This document shows, one piece after another, positions 24,583 through 33,693 of a stretch of 64,000 nucleotides of DNA. The position numbers and the translations under genes are program-made. The notes beneath the pieces were generated by a model. The model was not told where the DNA came from and did no database searches. It saw only the letters and a program-made list of their open reading frames with translations. Origin of the DNA: Flavobacteriales bacterium UBA6057. GTDB lineage: Bacteria > Bacteroidota > Bacteroidia > Flavobacteriales_G > Salibacteraceae. Location of the stretch: positions 62,001-126,000 of the forward strand of contig DIYJ01000007.1 in assembly GCA_002428995.1 (NCBI GenBank), read 5' to 3'. Each line of letters starts with the position of its first letter. Position 1 is the stretch's first letter.

Positions 24583-27342
24583 TTAGTGTACAATGATGCG
24601 GTGTGTGCTCACCTCGCTACCAATCTGGAAGTTCATCATGTAAACTCCCTGGCTGAGGTTGGAAACATCGAATTGCTCCAATACTTCCTGCTGTCCGCCA
24701 TTAATGTTTCTGGCTTCGATGCGCTGTCCTGAGAGGCTGATCAACTCAACCATGATGTCAGCAGAACCTGAACCCTTGATGCGAACGTTCAATACTTCGT
24801 TCACAGGGTTTGGATAAGTTTCGATAACTGCTACTGAGGCTACATCATCAATACCTACACATGCATCTTCCATAACACTGACAGTATGAGTAGTGGAACA
24901 TCCATTACCATCTGTAACATCTACAGTGTACTGACCGCCTGTGTTTACAACAATGGACTGAGTAGTCTCGCTGTTGCTCCAGCTGAACGTAGCACCTGCG
25001 TTTCCTGCATCGAGTGTAATGTCAAATCCAGTACACAGCATTGCAGTATCTCCGAGTGGAACCGTTGGATCTGCGAACATGAAACCAACAGTGGTACTGT
25101 CAGCGAACGTACAACCGTTGTCATCTGTCACAACCAATCCGTAGTCGCCAGCGGCAAGATCTGAAGCATCTTCAGTTGTGCTTCCATCCGTCCACATGTA
25201 GGTGTAAGGTCCGGTACCACCGGCTACATCACTTTCGATGGATCCATCAGCACCGCTTTCACAGGTAGCATCGTTGCTGGTGAATGCATTGGTGAGCATG
25301 TCTGGCTCGTCCACTATTTCGTTGGCTTCTTCTGTACAGCCATTATCATCCGTAATGGTTACGGTATAGGTTCCAGCTGCGAGTCCTGTTTCTGTGGCTG
25401 AGCTGCCACCTGAAGACCAAGCGTAGGTGTAAGGAGATGTTCCTCCCATTCCGGCAGCAGTCGCTTCACCGTTGTCATCACCATTACAAAGAGGATCGAT
25501 CACATTCGAGATCATCGCCTCCAGCAGGTCTGGCTCACCGATGTTCACGGTATCAATAGAGGAGCAGCCGTTAGCATCGGTAACAGTGGTGTAGTACTCA
25601 CCAGCCGCCAGGCCAGTAGCTGTGGCCATTGTGCCACTGTTGGACCATGCATAGCTGTAAGGAGACTCGCCTCCTGTTGGGTCTGCGGTTGCTTCTCCGT
25701 TCATATCTCCGAAGCAGGCAGCGTCTGTTACGTTAGAGTATGAAACTGTAGGATTATCGTTCACCGTAACTTCCATGGAATCGCAGAATGATGCAAATCC
25801 ATTGTAGACATTCGCCACGTAATACCAAGTGCTTGTATTAGGAGTCACGTCTGTGGAGAATCCTGAATCAATTGGAACGCCTCCACATGATCCTTCAAAC
25901 CAGTAAGTCGTTCCCAGAGTATCAGGAGTTGATATGGTTACCATGCCCTGACCATCACAAACACTCGCTGAATCCGGAGTCATTTCTGGAGCACAGGTAA
26001 TGCAGCGTATGGTGGTCGTTCTACAAGTGTTTTCAGTTCCGCAACCTGTATTGGTGAAGATGTGAGCGCGAAGGGTCAGAAGTCCTGTTCCGGTCGCGTT
26101 TGCGATCACCGGAGTTTGCTCTGCAAAGAAGAAAGTGTTTGCGGTGTCGGTAAAGAAGAAGATGTCATCAGTATCGCTACTGGTGATCTCATAAGCCTGA
26201 CCCGTGATCAGAACGATTTCAAAGTACTCACCCGCGTAGTTACACGTAGTGATCGTCATCAATGATGGATCGGTGTTGACGGTATCAACACTTGAAGGAT
26301 ACATCGTGCTCGCGAAGCAGGGAACTCTTGTCACAGTAGTAGTTCGGCAGGAGTTTTCAGTTCCGCAGTTGGCATCCGTAAAGATGTGTACACGTACGGT
26401 GTCTGCACTTGTGATGCTGTACTGTACCGGCATCACTCCGGATGCAAGTACCTGGTCGTTGAGGTCTGTCACCACAATGAAATCTGAGGAGTCGCTACTG
26501 GCAAATTCCCAGTTTCCTTCCAGAGGAAGAATGACTTCTGAATACTCACCGGCATAGTTACAAGTGGTGATGTTGGTTGTCATTCCGATCGTTGAATCAG
26601 CAGTAACTGCACTGGATGGGTACATAGTACTGGCGAGGCAAGGAGACTTTGTCACTGTAGTTACTCTACAGGAGCTCTGAGTGCCGCAGTTTGCATCGGT
26701 GAAGATGTGCAGGCGCACAACCTCTGGTCCGGTAGCAGTGTAGCTCACCGGCTGTGTACCAGAAGCGAGAACAGCGTTAGCTGTAGTCGTAACCACAAGA
26801 AAATCTGTCGAAACAGAACTTCCAAACGTCCAGATGCCTCCACTTGGAAGTGTCACTGTTGCGTACTCTTCAGCGTAGTTGCAGGTTTCGATGGTTTGAG
26901 GAAGGAAACTAGAGCCGCTGGCGGTCAATGAGCCATAAGGTGAGGTAGACAGGCAAGGCTCTTTCGTTACGGTCGTAACACGGCAAGAATTCTGTGTTGC
27001 GCAACTGTTATCTGCGAAAATGTGCAGTCTGATAGTAATTGCTCCTGTTGATGTGTAGGTCACTGGAGAAGTACCTGACGTCAAGCTCACGTTCGAAGCA
27101 TCAGTGATTTCGAAATAGTCTGTTCCAACAGAGCTTTCGAAGGTCCAATCGCCTGCGCTGGGAATGTCAATTGTGGCGTATTCGCCAGCATAGTTGCAGG
27201 TTTCAATGGTCTGCGGAGTGAGTACACTTCCGCTGGCAACCAGGGAGCCGTAAGGTGACGAGGAAATACATTGGGCACGCAAATTTCCGTGCATTAGAGG
27301 AATCGAAAAGACAGCAATGAGAAATAGTAAAAGTGATCTCAT
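24583..27342 (-). CDS. T9SS-secreted adhesin with four Cys-rich repeats and SprB repeats
   Basis: About 919 residues from the ATG at 27342. After the signal peptide come four tandem repeats of about 105 residues (about 25-448). Each carries TCNYAGEY or a close variant, HIF[AT][DN] and NCGT..SCRTTTVT with four conserved cysteines. Then an Ig-like domain (about 449-535), three SprB-type repeats with GGxSPYxYxW and DxNGC (about 536-760), a further Ig-like unit, and a T9SS sorting domain (IETYPNPVNEVLNVRI, ending HRIIVH). SprB repeats are known from the gliding adhesin of Flavobacterium. Predicted to be a cell-surface adhesin. It has its own terminator. Confidence 0.85.
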   Translation of the reverse strand: MRSLLLFLIAVFSIPLMHGNLRAQCISSSPYGSLVASGSVLTPQTIETCNYAGEYATIDIPSAGDWTFESSVGTDYFEITDASNVSLTSGTSPVTYTSTGAITIRLHIFADNSCATQNSCRVTTVTKEPCLSTSPYGSLTASGSSFLPQTIETCNYAEEYATVTLPSGGIWTFGSSVSTDFLVVTTTANAVLASGTQPVSYTATGPEVVRLHIFTDANCGTQSSCRVTTVTKSPCLASTMYPSSAVTADSTIGMTTNITTCNYAGEYSEVILPLEGNWEFASSDSSDFIVVTDLNDQVLASGVMPVQYSITSADTVRVHIFTDANCGTENSCRTTTVTRVPCFASTMYPSSVDTVNTDPSLMTITTCNYAGEYFEIVLITGQAYEITSSDTDDIFFFTDTANTFFFAEQTPVIANATGTGLLTLRAHIFTNTGCGTENTCRTTTIRCITCAPEMTPDSASVCDGQGMVTISTPDTLGTTYWFEGSCGGVPIDSGFSTDVTPNTSTWYYVANVYNGFASFCDSMEVTVNDNPTVSYSNVTDAACFGDMNGEATADPTGGESPYSYAWSNSGTMATATGLAAGEYYTTVTDANGCSSIDTVNIGEPDLLEAMISNVIDPLCNGDDNGEATAAGMGGTSPYTYAWSSGGSSATETGLAAGTYTVTITDDNGCTEEANEIVDEPDMLTNAFTSNDATCESGADGSIESDVAGGTGPYTYMWTDGSTTEDASDLAAGDYGLVVTDDNGCTFADSTTVGFMFADPTVPLGDTAMLCTGFDITLDAGNAGATFSWSNSETTQSIVVNTGGQYTVDVTDGNGCSTTHTVSVMEDACVGIDDVASVAVIETYPNPVNEVLNVRIKGSGSADIMVELISLSGQRIEARNINGGQQEVLEQFDVSNLSQGVYMMNFQIGSEVSTHRIIVH

Positions 27343-27578
27343 GGGGTAAATTAGTTTAGTGTTTTGAGCGTGGCTCAAATCGGGTTTGGTCGATGAAAGT
27401 ATGGATTTATTTGATGAGTGATTGTTTATCGCCCATTAAAATCGGGATTTAACGGACGAAAAGTCAGTGGCCGATAGCTCTTGATTTAGGAGTTTTTCAA
27501 TCTTCCGATTGAATCCCTAGCATGCTCAGTTGTGCTTCTAAATACCTGAAGAATGGCTTTTTTGGCTGGCAACCCTCT

Positions 27579-29117
27579 TTAACCAGCCCAGTTTTCGCGA
27601 TCGAGGCTTCTGTATTGGATCGCTTCTGCCAGGTGTTCGGGTTTGATTTGCTCCGAAGAGGACAGGTCAGCAATGGTGCGGGAAACCTTCAAAATGCGGT
27701 CATAGGCTCGAGCGCTCAATCCTAGTTTCTCCATGGCCCTTTTCAACAGCGTATTTCCGGCCTGGCTGATCTCGCAGTGCTCGTTGATCATGCGCTTCGT
27801 CATTTGAGCATTGGCATAAATGCCTTTGTCAGATTCAAAGCGAGTGGTCTGTACTTCACGCGCCTTCATCACACGTTCTCGCACGTTTTCACTGGCCTCT
27901 GCCGGAGCTCGGTTACTCAGTTCGTCAAACTTCACGGGAGTGACCTCGATGTGGATGTCGATGCGGTCGAGCAGCGGACCACTGATCTTGCTTAGGTATT
28001 TCTGAACAACTCCCGGAGCGCATACACAGTCTTTCTCCGGGTGATTGTAGTAGCCGCAGGGGCAGGGATTCATGCTTGCGACAAGCATGAAGGATGCGGG
28101 ATAGTCCACGGAAAATTTGGCGCGGGAAATGGTGACTCTTCGCTCTTCCATCGGTTGTCGCATCACTTCAAGAACGGTTCGCTTGAACTCGGGAAGCTCA
28201 TCCAGGAATAGCACTCCGTTGTGTGCGAGGGAGATTTCACCAGGTTGTGGAAAGCTGCCACCACCCACAAGGGCTACATCGCTGATTGTGTGATGTGGAG
28301 ACCGAAACGGTCTGATGGTCACCAATCCACCCTGATCGGTTGTTTTGCCTGCCACGGAATGAATCTTTGTCGTTTCCAGCGCCTCATGAAGATTCAGAGG
28401 CGGCAGAATGGTAGGCAGACGTTTCGCCAACATGGTTTTTCCGGCTCCGGGTGGGCCTATCAGTACCACATTATGACCACCTGCTGCTGCGATTTCCAAC
28501 GCGCGTTTGATGTTCTCCTGACCTTTTACATCCGCAAAGTCAACCTCAAACTGACTCAGCCGGTTGTAAAACTCTTCACGGGTATCCAGCTCTGTTTTTG
28601 CCAGCGCTGTGTTCTCATCAAAAAAGTCGATCACTTCTTTGATGTGCTGAACTCCGTACACTTCCAGATCACTGACGATGGCGGCCTCCATCGCATTCTG
28701 TTCCGGAAGAATGATGCCTTTGAAGCCTTCTTTTCGTGCCTGAATAGCGATGGGCAATACTCCCTTGATGGGCCGCAGGGCGCCATCCAGAGCGAGCTCT
28801 CCCATGATGATGTAGTTCCCAACTCCATCACTCTTCATTTGGCCCGATGCCGCCAATATTCCCGTTGCAAGGGTAAGGTCATACGAAGATCCCTCCTTGC
28901 GGATATCGGCTGGCGCCATGTTGATCGTGATCTTCTTGCCGGGGATTTTGTAGCCCGTGTTGACCAGTGCTGCGTCAATCCGCTGCTGGCTTTCCTTCAC
29001 TGCACTATCAGGCAAGCCAACCAGCGAGAAGTTGATCCCTTTGTCGATGTTAACCTCTACCGTGATGGTAGTGGCATCCACTCCATGAACCGCGCTACCG
29101 TATGTTTTGACCAGCAT
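27579..29117 (-). CDS. ComM/YifB-family Mg-chelatase-like AAA+ ATPase
   Basis: 512 residues, normal length. An N-terminal ribosomal S5/LonC-like domain (MLVKTYGSAVHGVDATTITVE) is followed by the AAA+ core with Walker A GPPGAGKTMLAKRLP (about residue 220) and Walker B LFLDELPEF. Next come a zinc-type CPCGYYNHPEKDCVC insert and the Mg-chelatase C-terminal domain. Family members such as ComM are helicases that drive branch migration during natural transformation. It starts 25 nt from a terminator and is probably transcribed alone. Confidence 0.95.
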   Translation of the reverse strand: MLVKTYGSAVHGVDATTITVEVNIDKGINFSLVGLPDSAVKESQQRIDAALVNTGYKIPGKKITINMAPADIRKEGSSYDLTLATGILAASGQMKSDGVGNYIIMGELALDGALRPIKGVLPIAIQARKEGFKGIILPEQNAMEAAIVSDLEVYGVQHIKEVIDFFDENTALAKTELDTREEFYNRLSQFEVDFADVKGQENIKRALEIAAAGGHNVVLIGPPGAGKTMLAKRLPTILPPLNLHEALETTKIHSVAGKTTDQGGLVTIRPFRSPHHTISDVALVGGGSFPQPGEISLAHNGVLFLDELPEFKRTVLEVMRQPMEERRVTISRAKFSVDYPASFMLVASMNPCPCGYYNHPEKDCVCAPGVVQKYLSKISGPLLDRIDIHIEVTPVKFDELSNRAPAEASENVRERVMKAREVQTTRFESDKGIYANAQMTKRMINEHCEISQAGNTLLKRAMEKLGLSARAYDRILKVSRTIADLSSSEQIKPEHLAEAIQYRSLDRENWAG

Positions 29118-29141
29118 ATGCTGGCGAAGATGCCAAAAAAG

Positions 29142-29173
29142 AAAACCTATCTGCCCGCAGGCAGATAGGTTTT
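29142..29173 (-). terminator. Perfect-stem terminator after the YCII gene
   Basis: AAAACCTATCTGCC and its exact complement make a 14-bp stem with a 4-nt loop. On the minus strand TTTTCTTTTTT follows. It ends the 29.2-31.8 kb transcript and isolates the ComM gene. Confidence 0.9.
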
Positions 29174-29181
29174 CATGAAGA

Positions 29182-29523
29182 TCACTGCTGCTGCTCTACC
29201 TCCCAGATCTGATGAATGATTACTCTGCCGTTGTTTGTCACCGCTGGATTCCAGGCGGCTAACCTGCATGCCTCATGAATGTTCTCAGCGCTCACTTCCA
29301 TGACTCCGCTGATGGCATTTTCAGGCCTCGAGAAGTCACCCTTCTTATGCATGCCTTGACTATCCACCATGTAGACCCGGTCGGACATAGATGGAATCGC
29401 TGAAAGGAAATGGTTTCCATGATGAAGGATTTCCATGAACCTCCCGTAGGCATTTATATACTTCCTGTGAGCCGTGGGGTCTGACGGCTCTCCCCCGGTA
29501 ATGATAAACAGGTAGCGAGGCAT
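29182..29523 (-). CDS. YCII-related domain protein
   Basis: 113 residues: MPRYLFIITGGEPSDPTAHR then a compact alpha/beta fold, ending IHQIWEVEQQQ. It fits the YCII-related/DGPF family (dimeric alpha-beta barrel). These are small cytoplasmic proteins of mostly unknown role, a few of which are enzymes. The gene follows the T9SS propeller gene by 11 nt on the same strand, although one product is secreted and the other cytoplasmic, so the link may be only transcriptional. Confidence 0.7.
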   Translation of the reverse strand: MPRYLFIITGGEPSDPTAHRKYINAYGRFMEILHHGNHFLSAIPSMSDRVYMVDSQGMHKKGDFSRPENAISGVMEVSAENIHEACRLAAWNPAVTNNGRVIIHQIWEVEQQQ

Positions 29524-29534
29524 GACTGGAGTGC

Positions 29535-31811
29535 TTATTTGTGGATAAGAATGCGCTGCGTAGTCCGGCCATCGAGGTCCTTGAGCCTCAGCACCAGGGC
29601 CTGCGGCTTCAATGTTTCCGGTAGTTGTACCTCTTGGCCAGGTTCAAGCTTCTGCTCCAGAATGAGCCGTTGCGCCAGATCATATACAAGCACAGACCCC
29701 TCAAAATTCAGGATATGGAAGCTCCCTGAACTTGGGTTTGGATATACCTCAATGCTATGCATACCGGGCGTTCCAATGGCGGTGGTAGTATCATTGACGA
29801 TAATTGTGTCAGTGGTATCTACGGGCATCGGAGGTGGTCCCAGCAATGAGTCTGAGTAGTAGTAGATTCCTGCGTTGGTGTCCCCAGTCACTCCTAAAGA
29901 GCTAAAGGCGATGGGGACATTGTCTGAAGTGAACGACACCCAATCCATGCGAAAAGGCTCACCATCCACCTCAGGCCAGCCGAGGTAGTCATACCCCTGG
30001 TTGTGAACCCGGTAAATACCAGCCGAATCCGTTTGATCATTAGCCGGCAGAACATTTACGTAAAGTTGATTCTGATAATCAAAGTGCACGGTGAATTGCT
30101 TTGTCATGAGGCCGGATACCGGAAGCGCCAGAGAAGTCCATTGTTGGCTGGTCGTATCCCATCGGTAGACATTGTCCAGTCCACTTGCATAGAGCTGGTC
30201 GTGGTGGTCGATCCAAAGTTGAGACATGCTCACAGGCGCTGTTACGATCGAAGAAGTCCAGTTGTCTCCCTGGTCAGTGCTGGTGAGCAGCGCTTGGAAG
30301 AAAGCTCCTCCGTTGAACAGGAATACACCAGCGTAGTAGATGTTCTCACCGAGTTCGACATCGTTGATTTGAATCACATCACCATTTGTCACAGATAGGG
30401 AGGTGTCGAATAATACGCTCCAACTCTGGCCTTGATCCGAGCTGTAGTCAACTCGATGCTCCGGAAGTTGCATCATGGCAATGCTACCATCGTTTCCATT
30501 GAAGAGTCGCTGTGGATAAAGTGTTTGGCTAGTAGGAGAGAGCGGTGCGTTTGTACTGTCAGCAATCAGGGTGAATCCTGGGCTTTGCGATTCCATGTAA
30601 CTAACGTGATGAAGGCCTGCGGCCCACGCGTTTCCGAGATGGTCGGTCTGCAAACTTCTGATGTTTCCCGATTCAACGAAATGAGGGTAGAGGTCATGGA
30701 CTGAGTCCGCCAAGCTGGCAATGGGTCGCTGAACAACGAATTTGGAGTTGAAGTTTGCCAATAGGATGTCGTTGTTGGCGGTTATGGTTTTATAATCGAA
30801 CGGCCTGTTGCTCGATGCAATGTTTGCGAGTTCAGTCGGGTTACCAAGGATTCCATCGCTCAAGCGAATTCCAGCGACACGCTGGCCACCGAGTAAGATG
30901 GTGCCTGTTCCATTGGTCAACAGTGCGTCTGCACTCGTAGGATCTGCTTCTACCCATCCATTGGTGAGCTTATAAGTCTTCTCTGTGGTTGATACGATTA
31001 GTTCATCGGTTGTGGTGTTCCAGTAGGCATCGGTTACTTCCTCACCTTGAGGAAGCGGTGGAAGATTGGTCCATGCCTGGCCACTATCTACGGAAGTGAC
31101 CACGCTGCCTTGCCCGTTTTGATTGTATGCTGCAAACAGAGCATTGTCGGATTTCACCACGGCCTTCACGGAGAGACCCTGAAAAACGCTGATTTCCTGA
31201 AGCGGCTGTTGAATATCCCCGGTGATTGCGAGTCCGCCATTATCGAAGGAAACGAACATCAGGTCAGTTCCGAAAAAAAACACCTCACGAACATATTTTG
31301 ACAGAGGAGAGTCTGGCAGCTCCTGAAATGAGTTTCCATTGTTGGTGCTGAAATATACTTTGCGGGCAGCGCTCGGGGTTACCCGGAATGTTGTCACAAC
31401 TAAGTTGGAGCTGCCATCAATTTTACCTATACCCATGACCGTTTCTCCAAATCCTGAAACCGAGCTCGTGCTAAAGGGGGTTTCTGCCCAGGAGCCACCG
31501 AAGTTATCTGTCATGGCCAGGCCACAGCATCCCGTCTCGACAAAGACTCTGTTGCTGGATCCTGAAATCCTGATTCCCGTTGCATTGTAATAGAGGGGTG
31601 AGGACGCAAAAGGCTGCCAATTCAGCCCATCATCGGTACTGTAGTAGAAGCTTCGATCTGCAGTCATTCCAACTACGGTTCCTGAGGAGGAAATAGAAAG
31701 ATCTGTAAACACTTCAAGACCTGGGTAGGTACTCAACTGCTTCCACTCATCCTGAGCGAAGCCTTGAAAGCACCAGAAAAGAAGGAGTATTGCGGATAAA
31801 CGATTCATCAT
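29535..31811 (-). CDS. T9SS-secreted sialidase-like beta-propeller protein
   Basis: 758 residues with signal peptide (LLLFWCFQGFAQ). Asp-box-like segments recur: STDDGLNWQPF, SVDSGQAWTNL, SSDQGQSWSVL and STDQGDNWTSS. They mark sialidase/VPS10-type propeller blades over residues about 20-640. A T9SS sorting domain follows (IEVYPNPSSGSFHILN, ending RILIHK). No sialidase Arg triad can be assigned, so I call it a propeller scaffold, not an enzyme. It probably binds surface ligands. Two adjacent ATGs (31811, 31808) are equivalent. It heads a two-gene unit with the YCII gene. Confidence 0.82.
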   Translation of the reverse strand: MMNRLSAILLLFWCFQGFAQDEWKQLSTYPGLEVFTDLSISSSGTVVGMTADRSFYYSTDDGLNWQPFASSPLYYNATGIRISGSSNRVFVETGCCGLAMTDNFGGSWAETPFSTSSVSGFGETVMGIGKIDGSSNLVVTTFRVTPSAARKVYFSTNNGNSFQELPDSPLSKYVREVFFFGTDLMFVSFDNGGLAITGDIQQPLQEISVFQGLSVKAVVKSDNALFAAYNQNGQGSVVTSVDSGQAWTNLPPLPQGEEVTDAYWNTTTDELIVSTTEKTYKLTNGWVEADPTSADALLTNGTGTILLGGQRVAGIRLSDGILGNPTELANIASSNRPFDYKTITANNDILLANFNSKFVVQRPIASLADSVHDLYPHFVESGNIRSLQTDHLGNAWAAGLHHVSYMESQSPGFTLIADSTNAPLSPTSQTLYPQRLFNGNDGSIAMMQLPEHRVDYSSDQGQSWSVLFDTSLSVTNGDVIQINDVELGENIYYAGVFLFNGGAFFQALLTSTDQGDNWTSSIVTAPVSMSQLWIDHHDQLYASGLDNVYRWDTTSQQWTSLALPVSGLMTKQFTVHFDYQNQLYVNVLPANDQTDSAGIYRVHNQGYDYLGWPEVDGEPFRMDWVSFTSDNVPIAFSSLGVTGDTNAGIYYYSDSLLGPPPMPVDTTDTIIVNDTTTAIGTPGMHSIEVYPNPSSGSFHILNFEGSVLVYDLAQRLILEQKLEPGQEVQLPETLKPQALVLRLKDLDGRTTQRILIHK

Positions 31812-31875
31812 AATCTTAGCGTCAAAAGTTTGAAACGAAGGACTGGAAGGAATTCGGATTGGTTTGCACTGGGTG

Positions 31876-31897
31876 GGGGTGCATTAGGTGGCACCCC
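31876..31897. repeat. Small GC hairpin in an intergenic gap
   Basis: GGGGTGC and GCACCCC with an 8-nt loop, between the regulator stop (31925) and the propeller gene start (31811). There is no T-run; it is possibly a weak terminator. Confidence 0.4.
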
Positions 31898-31924
31898 TCT
31901 GGTGCGCTGGGTTCACTCTTCAGG

Positions 31925-33628
31925 TTAAACCCCCGCCAGGTGGTCGCTTAAGCGTGTTTCAGGGGGGAGCGACATTTTTTTGCGCAAGCGATGCCGGCTA
32001 CTCTTCACCGACTCCGTAGAGAGGTTCAGCAGGGTCGCGATTTCTTTGGTCGACATCCTCAATCGGATGAGTGTACAGAGTCTCAGATCCTTGTCGCTAA
32101 TAGCAGGGTACAGCGCTTTCAGTCGCTCGTAGAAACCTTCGTTTTGATCGTTGAAGTAGCGCATGAAACGATCCCAATCTTTTTCCAGCGCAGTCTGGCT
32201 CTTGAGGTCGCGCGTCAGTTGATCGATGATGTTTGAGTCGTTGGTTTTGTGCTCTTTCAGCTTGTGATCAATGGATGCGATCCACTCATTTTTTCGAGCG
32301 ATGGTCAGGGAGAGCTCAGTCATTTTGTTTTTGCGTTCCCGGAGCTCGGCTTCTTTTGCTCTTCGCTTTCGTTGAATGCGATTGATGATGAGGTAGGCGA
32401 GCGAAGCGAGTAGCAGAAGAGAAGTGCCTAAAGCAATGATTGCAAGGGCTTGGCGGCCATTGCGCTCCTCCAGCAACTGACGATCCGATTCGAGCTTTTT
32501 CATGGCAATCTCAGCTCTCACCACCTTCAAGCTACTCTCGGCAGCTTCGATGGCCTTGGCGGACGCAGCTGCGTTTTTTGATTCCACGTATTGGCTGTAC
32601 AAGCGTGCATAGCGAACGGTGCTGTCGGGTCGGTCCAGGGCAGCAAAGGCTTCCATCATTTGCAAAAGCCATGTTTCCCGTGTTTGGGTTTGTGCATCTA
32701 TTTGCCTCAATTGGGCAATCGCTCTTGCGGGGTTACCTTCTTGAAGATCAAGGTCAGCGTATGCCATATCGATCGACTCGGTGAAGTAATTCTCATCCCC
32801 GTTGGAGGCGGCTTCGGCCAGCGCCAGCAGCTTTCGTGCTTCTTCATAGTGCTCGGCTTCCATGTAGAAGGTGGCAATGTTGTAGTAAGCGCCTGCAATA
32901 ATTGCCTGGTTCTCGATGTCTTCGAGTGCCTCGCGCAAGCGTTCTTCTGCGTGATCCGGCAGCCTGCCATTGATGGCATTTTCATACGTAAAAACACCCA
33001 GTAGGAGCGATGGTAATTGATCGTGAGCACCGGCTGCCTCAGCAATTTCCAACGCTTCATTGGCAAGCTGCAGCGCCTCTTCCATCGAACCGAAGTGGGC
33101 TTTGGCTATGCTGAGGTTATAAAGGCTCATTGAAAACCCCACACTGTTCGAGTCAATTTCCTTCATGGCTAACTCATGAAACAGAAAGGCACTGTCGGCC
33201 TTGTTGAGTTCCAGGAATATGCTCGCCATGAGAGAATAGGCACTGTTTTTTACGTTCTGCCGCTCGAGTTTGCCACTGTTGAAGAGGTTACGCAGCGTTT
33301 GAGCTGCTGACTTCTGGTCGCCAGCGTAGTATTTCTGAATAGCATGTTCAAACTGGGCCGCTTGCCATGCACGGTTGTCGTTGATAGCCTCGGCATAGTG
33401 AATGACCTGCTCGATCAGGTGAATAGACCCCTGGATGTCGGTTTCTCTGATCTCCTGGTACATGTCCCAATACACTTCCAGCCGTGCGGAATCGGTTTCT
33501 GCATATTCCACCAGGGCCAGCAGGCTGTCCATCTTTTCCGGTTGTGCCGGAAGCTGATGTGTGAAGCAGCACAAAAAGCAGCTGAGGAGGAGAACCAAAA
33601 AGCGGGAGAAAGAACCTTTCAAGGGCAT
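31925..33628 (-). CDS. Membrane-bound TPR protein with C-terminal LuxR-type HTH
   Basis: 567 residues from the ATG at 33628, just before a signal peptide (FLVLLLSCFLCCFTHQLPAQ). Residues about 30-380 are TPR-like helices outside the membrane. A TM helix follows (about 394-417, IIALGTSLLLLASLAYLII), then a charged coiled coil (about 420-500) and a LuxR-type helix-turn-helix at about 512-556 (MSTKEIATLLNLSTESVKSS). This is a one-component membrane regulator type common in Bacteroidota: the TPR half senses in the periplasm and the HTH half binds DNA. It starts 66 nt after the deiminase gene on the same strand, so the two are probably linked. Confidence 0.85.
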   Translation of the reverse strand: MPLKGSFSRFLVLLLSCFLCCFTHQLPAQPEKMDSLLALVEYAETDSARLEVYWDMYQEIRETDIQGSIHLIEQVIHYAEAINDNRAWQAAQFEHAIQKYYAGDQKSAAQTLRNLFNSGKLERQNVKNSAYSLMASIFLELNKADSAFLFHELAMKEIDSNSVGFSMSLYNLSIAKAHFGSMEEALQLANEALEIAEAAGAHDQLPSLLLGVFTYENAINGRLPDHAEERLREALEDIENQAIIAGAYYNIATFYMEAEHYEEARKLLALAEAASNGDENYFTESIDMAYADLDLQEGNPARAIAQLRQIDAQTQTRETWLLQMMEAFAALDRPDSTVRYARLYSQYVESKNAAASAKAIEAAESSLKVVRAEIAMKKLESDRQLLEERNGRQALAIIALGTSLLLLASLAYLIINRIQRKRRAKEAELRERKNKMTELSLTIARKNEWIASIDHKLKEHKTNDSNIIDQLTRDLKSQTALEKDWDRFMRYFNDQNEGFYERLKALYPAISDKDLRLCTLIRLRMSTKEIATLLNLSTESVKSSRHRLRKKMSLPPETRLSDHLAGV

Positions 33629-33693
33629 GAATACAAAGATGACGGTTGGATCGATTGCTCCTTTACCATTGAATTGATCAAGAGGCGCAGGAA

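Noticed and set aside
28221..29168. 315-codon open frame on the plus strand
   Set aside because: Antisense to the ComM/YifB gene, no own start signals.
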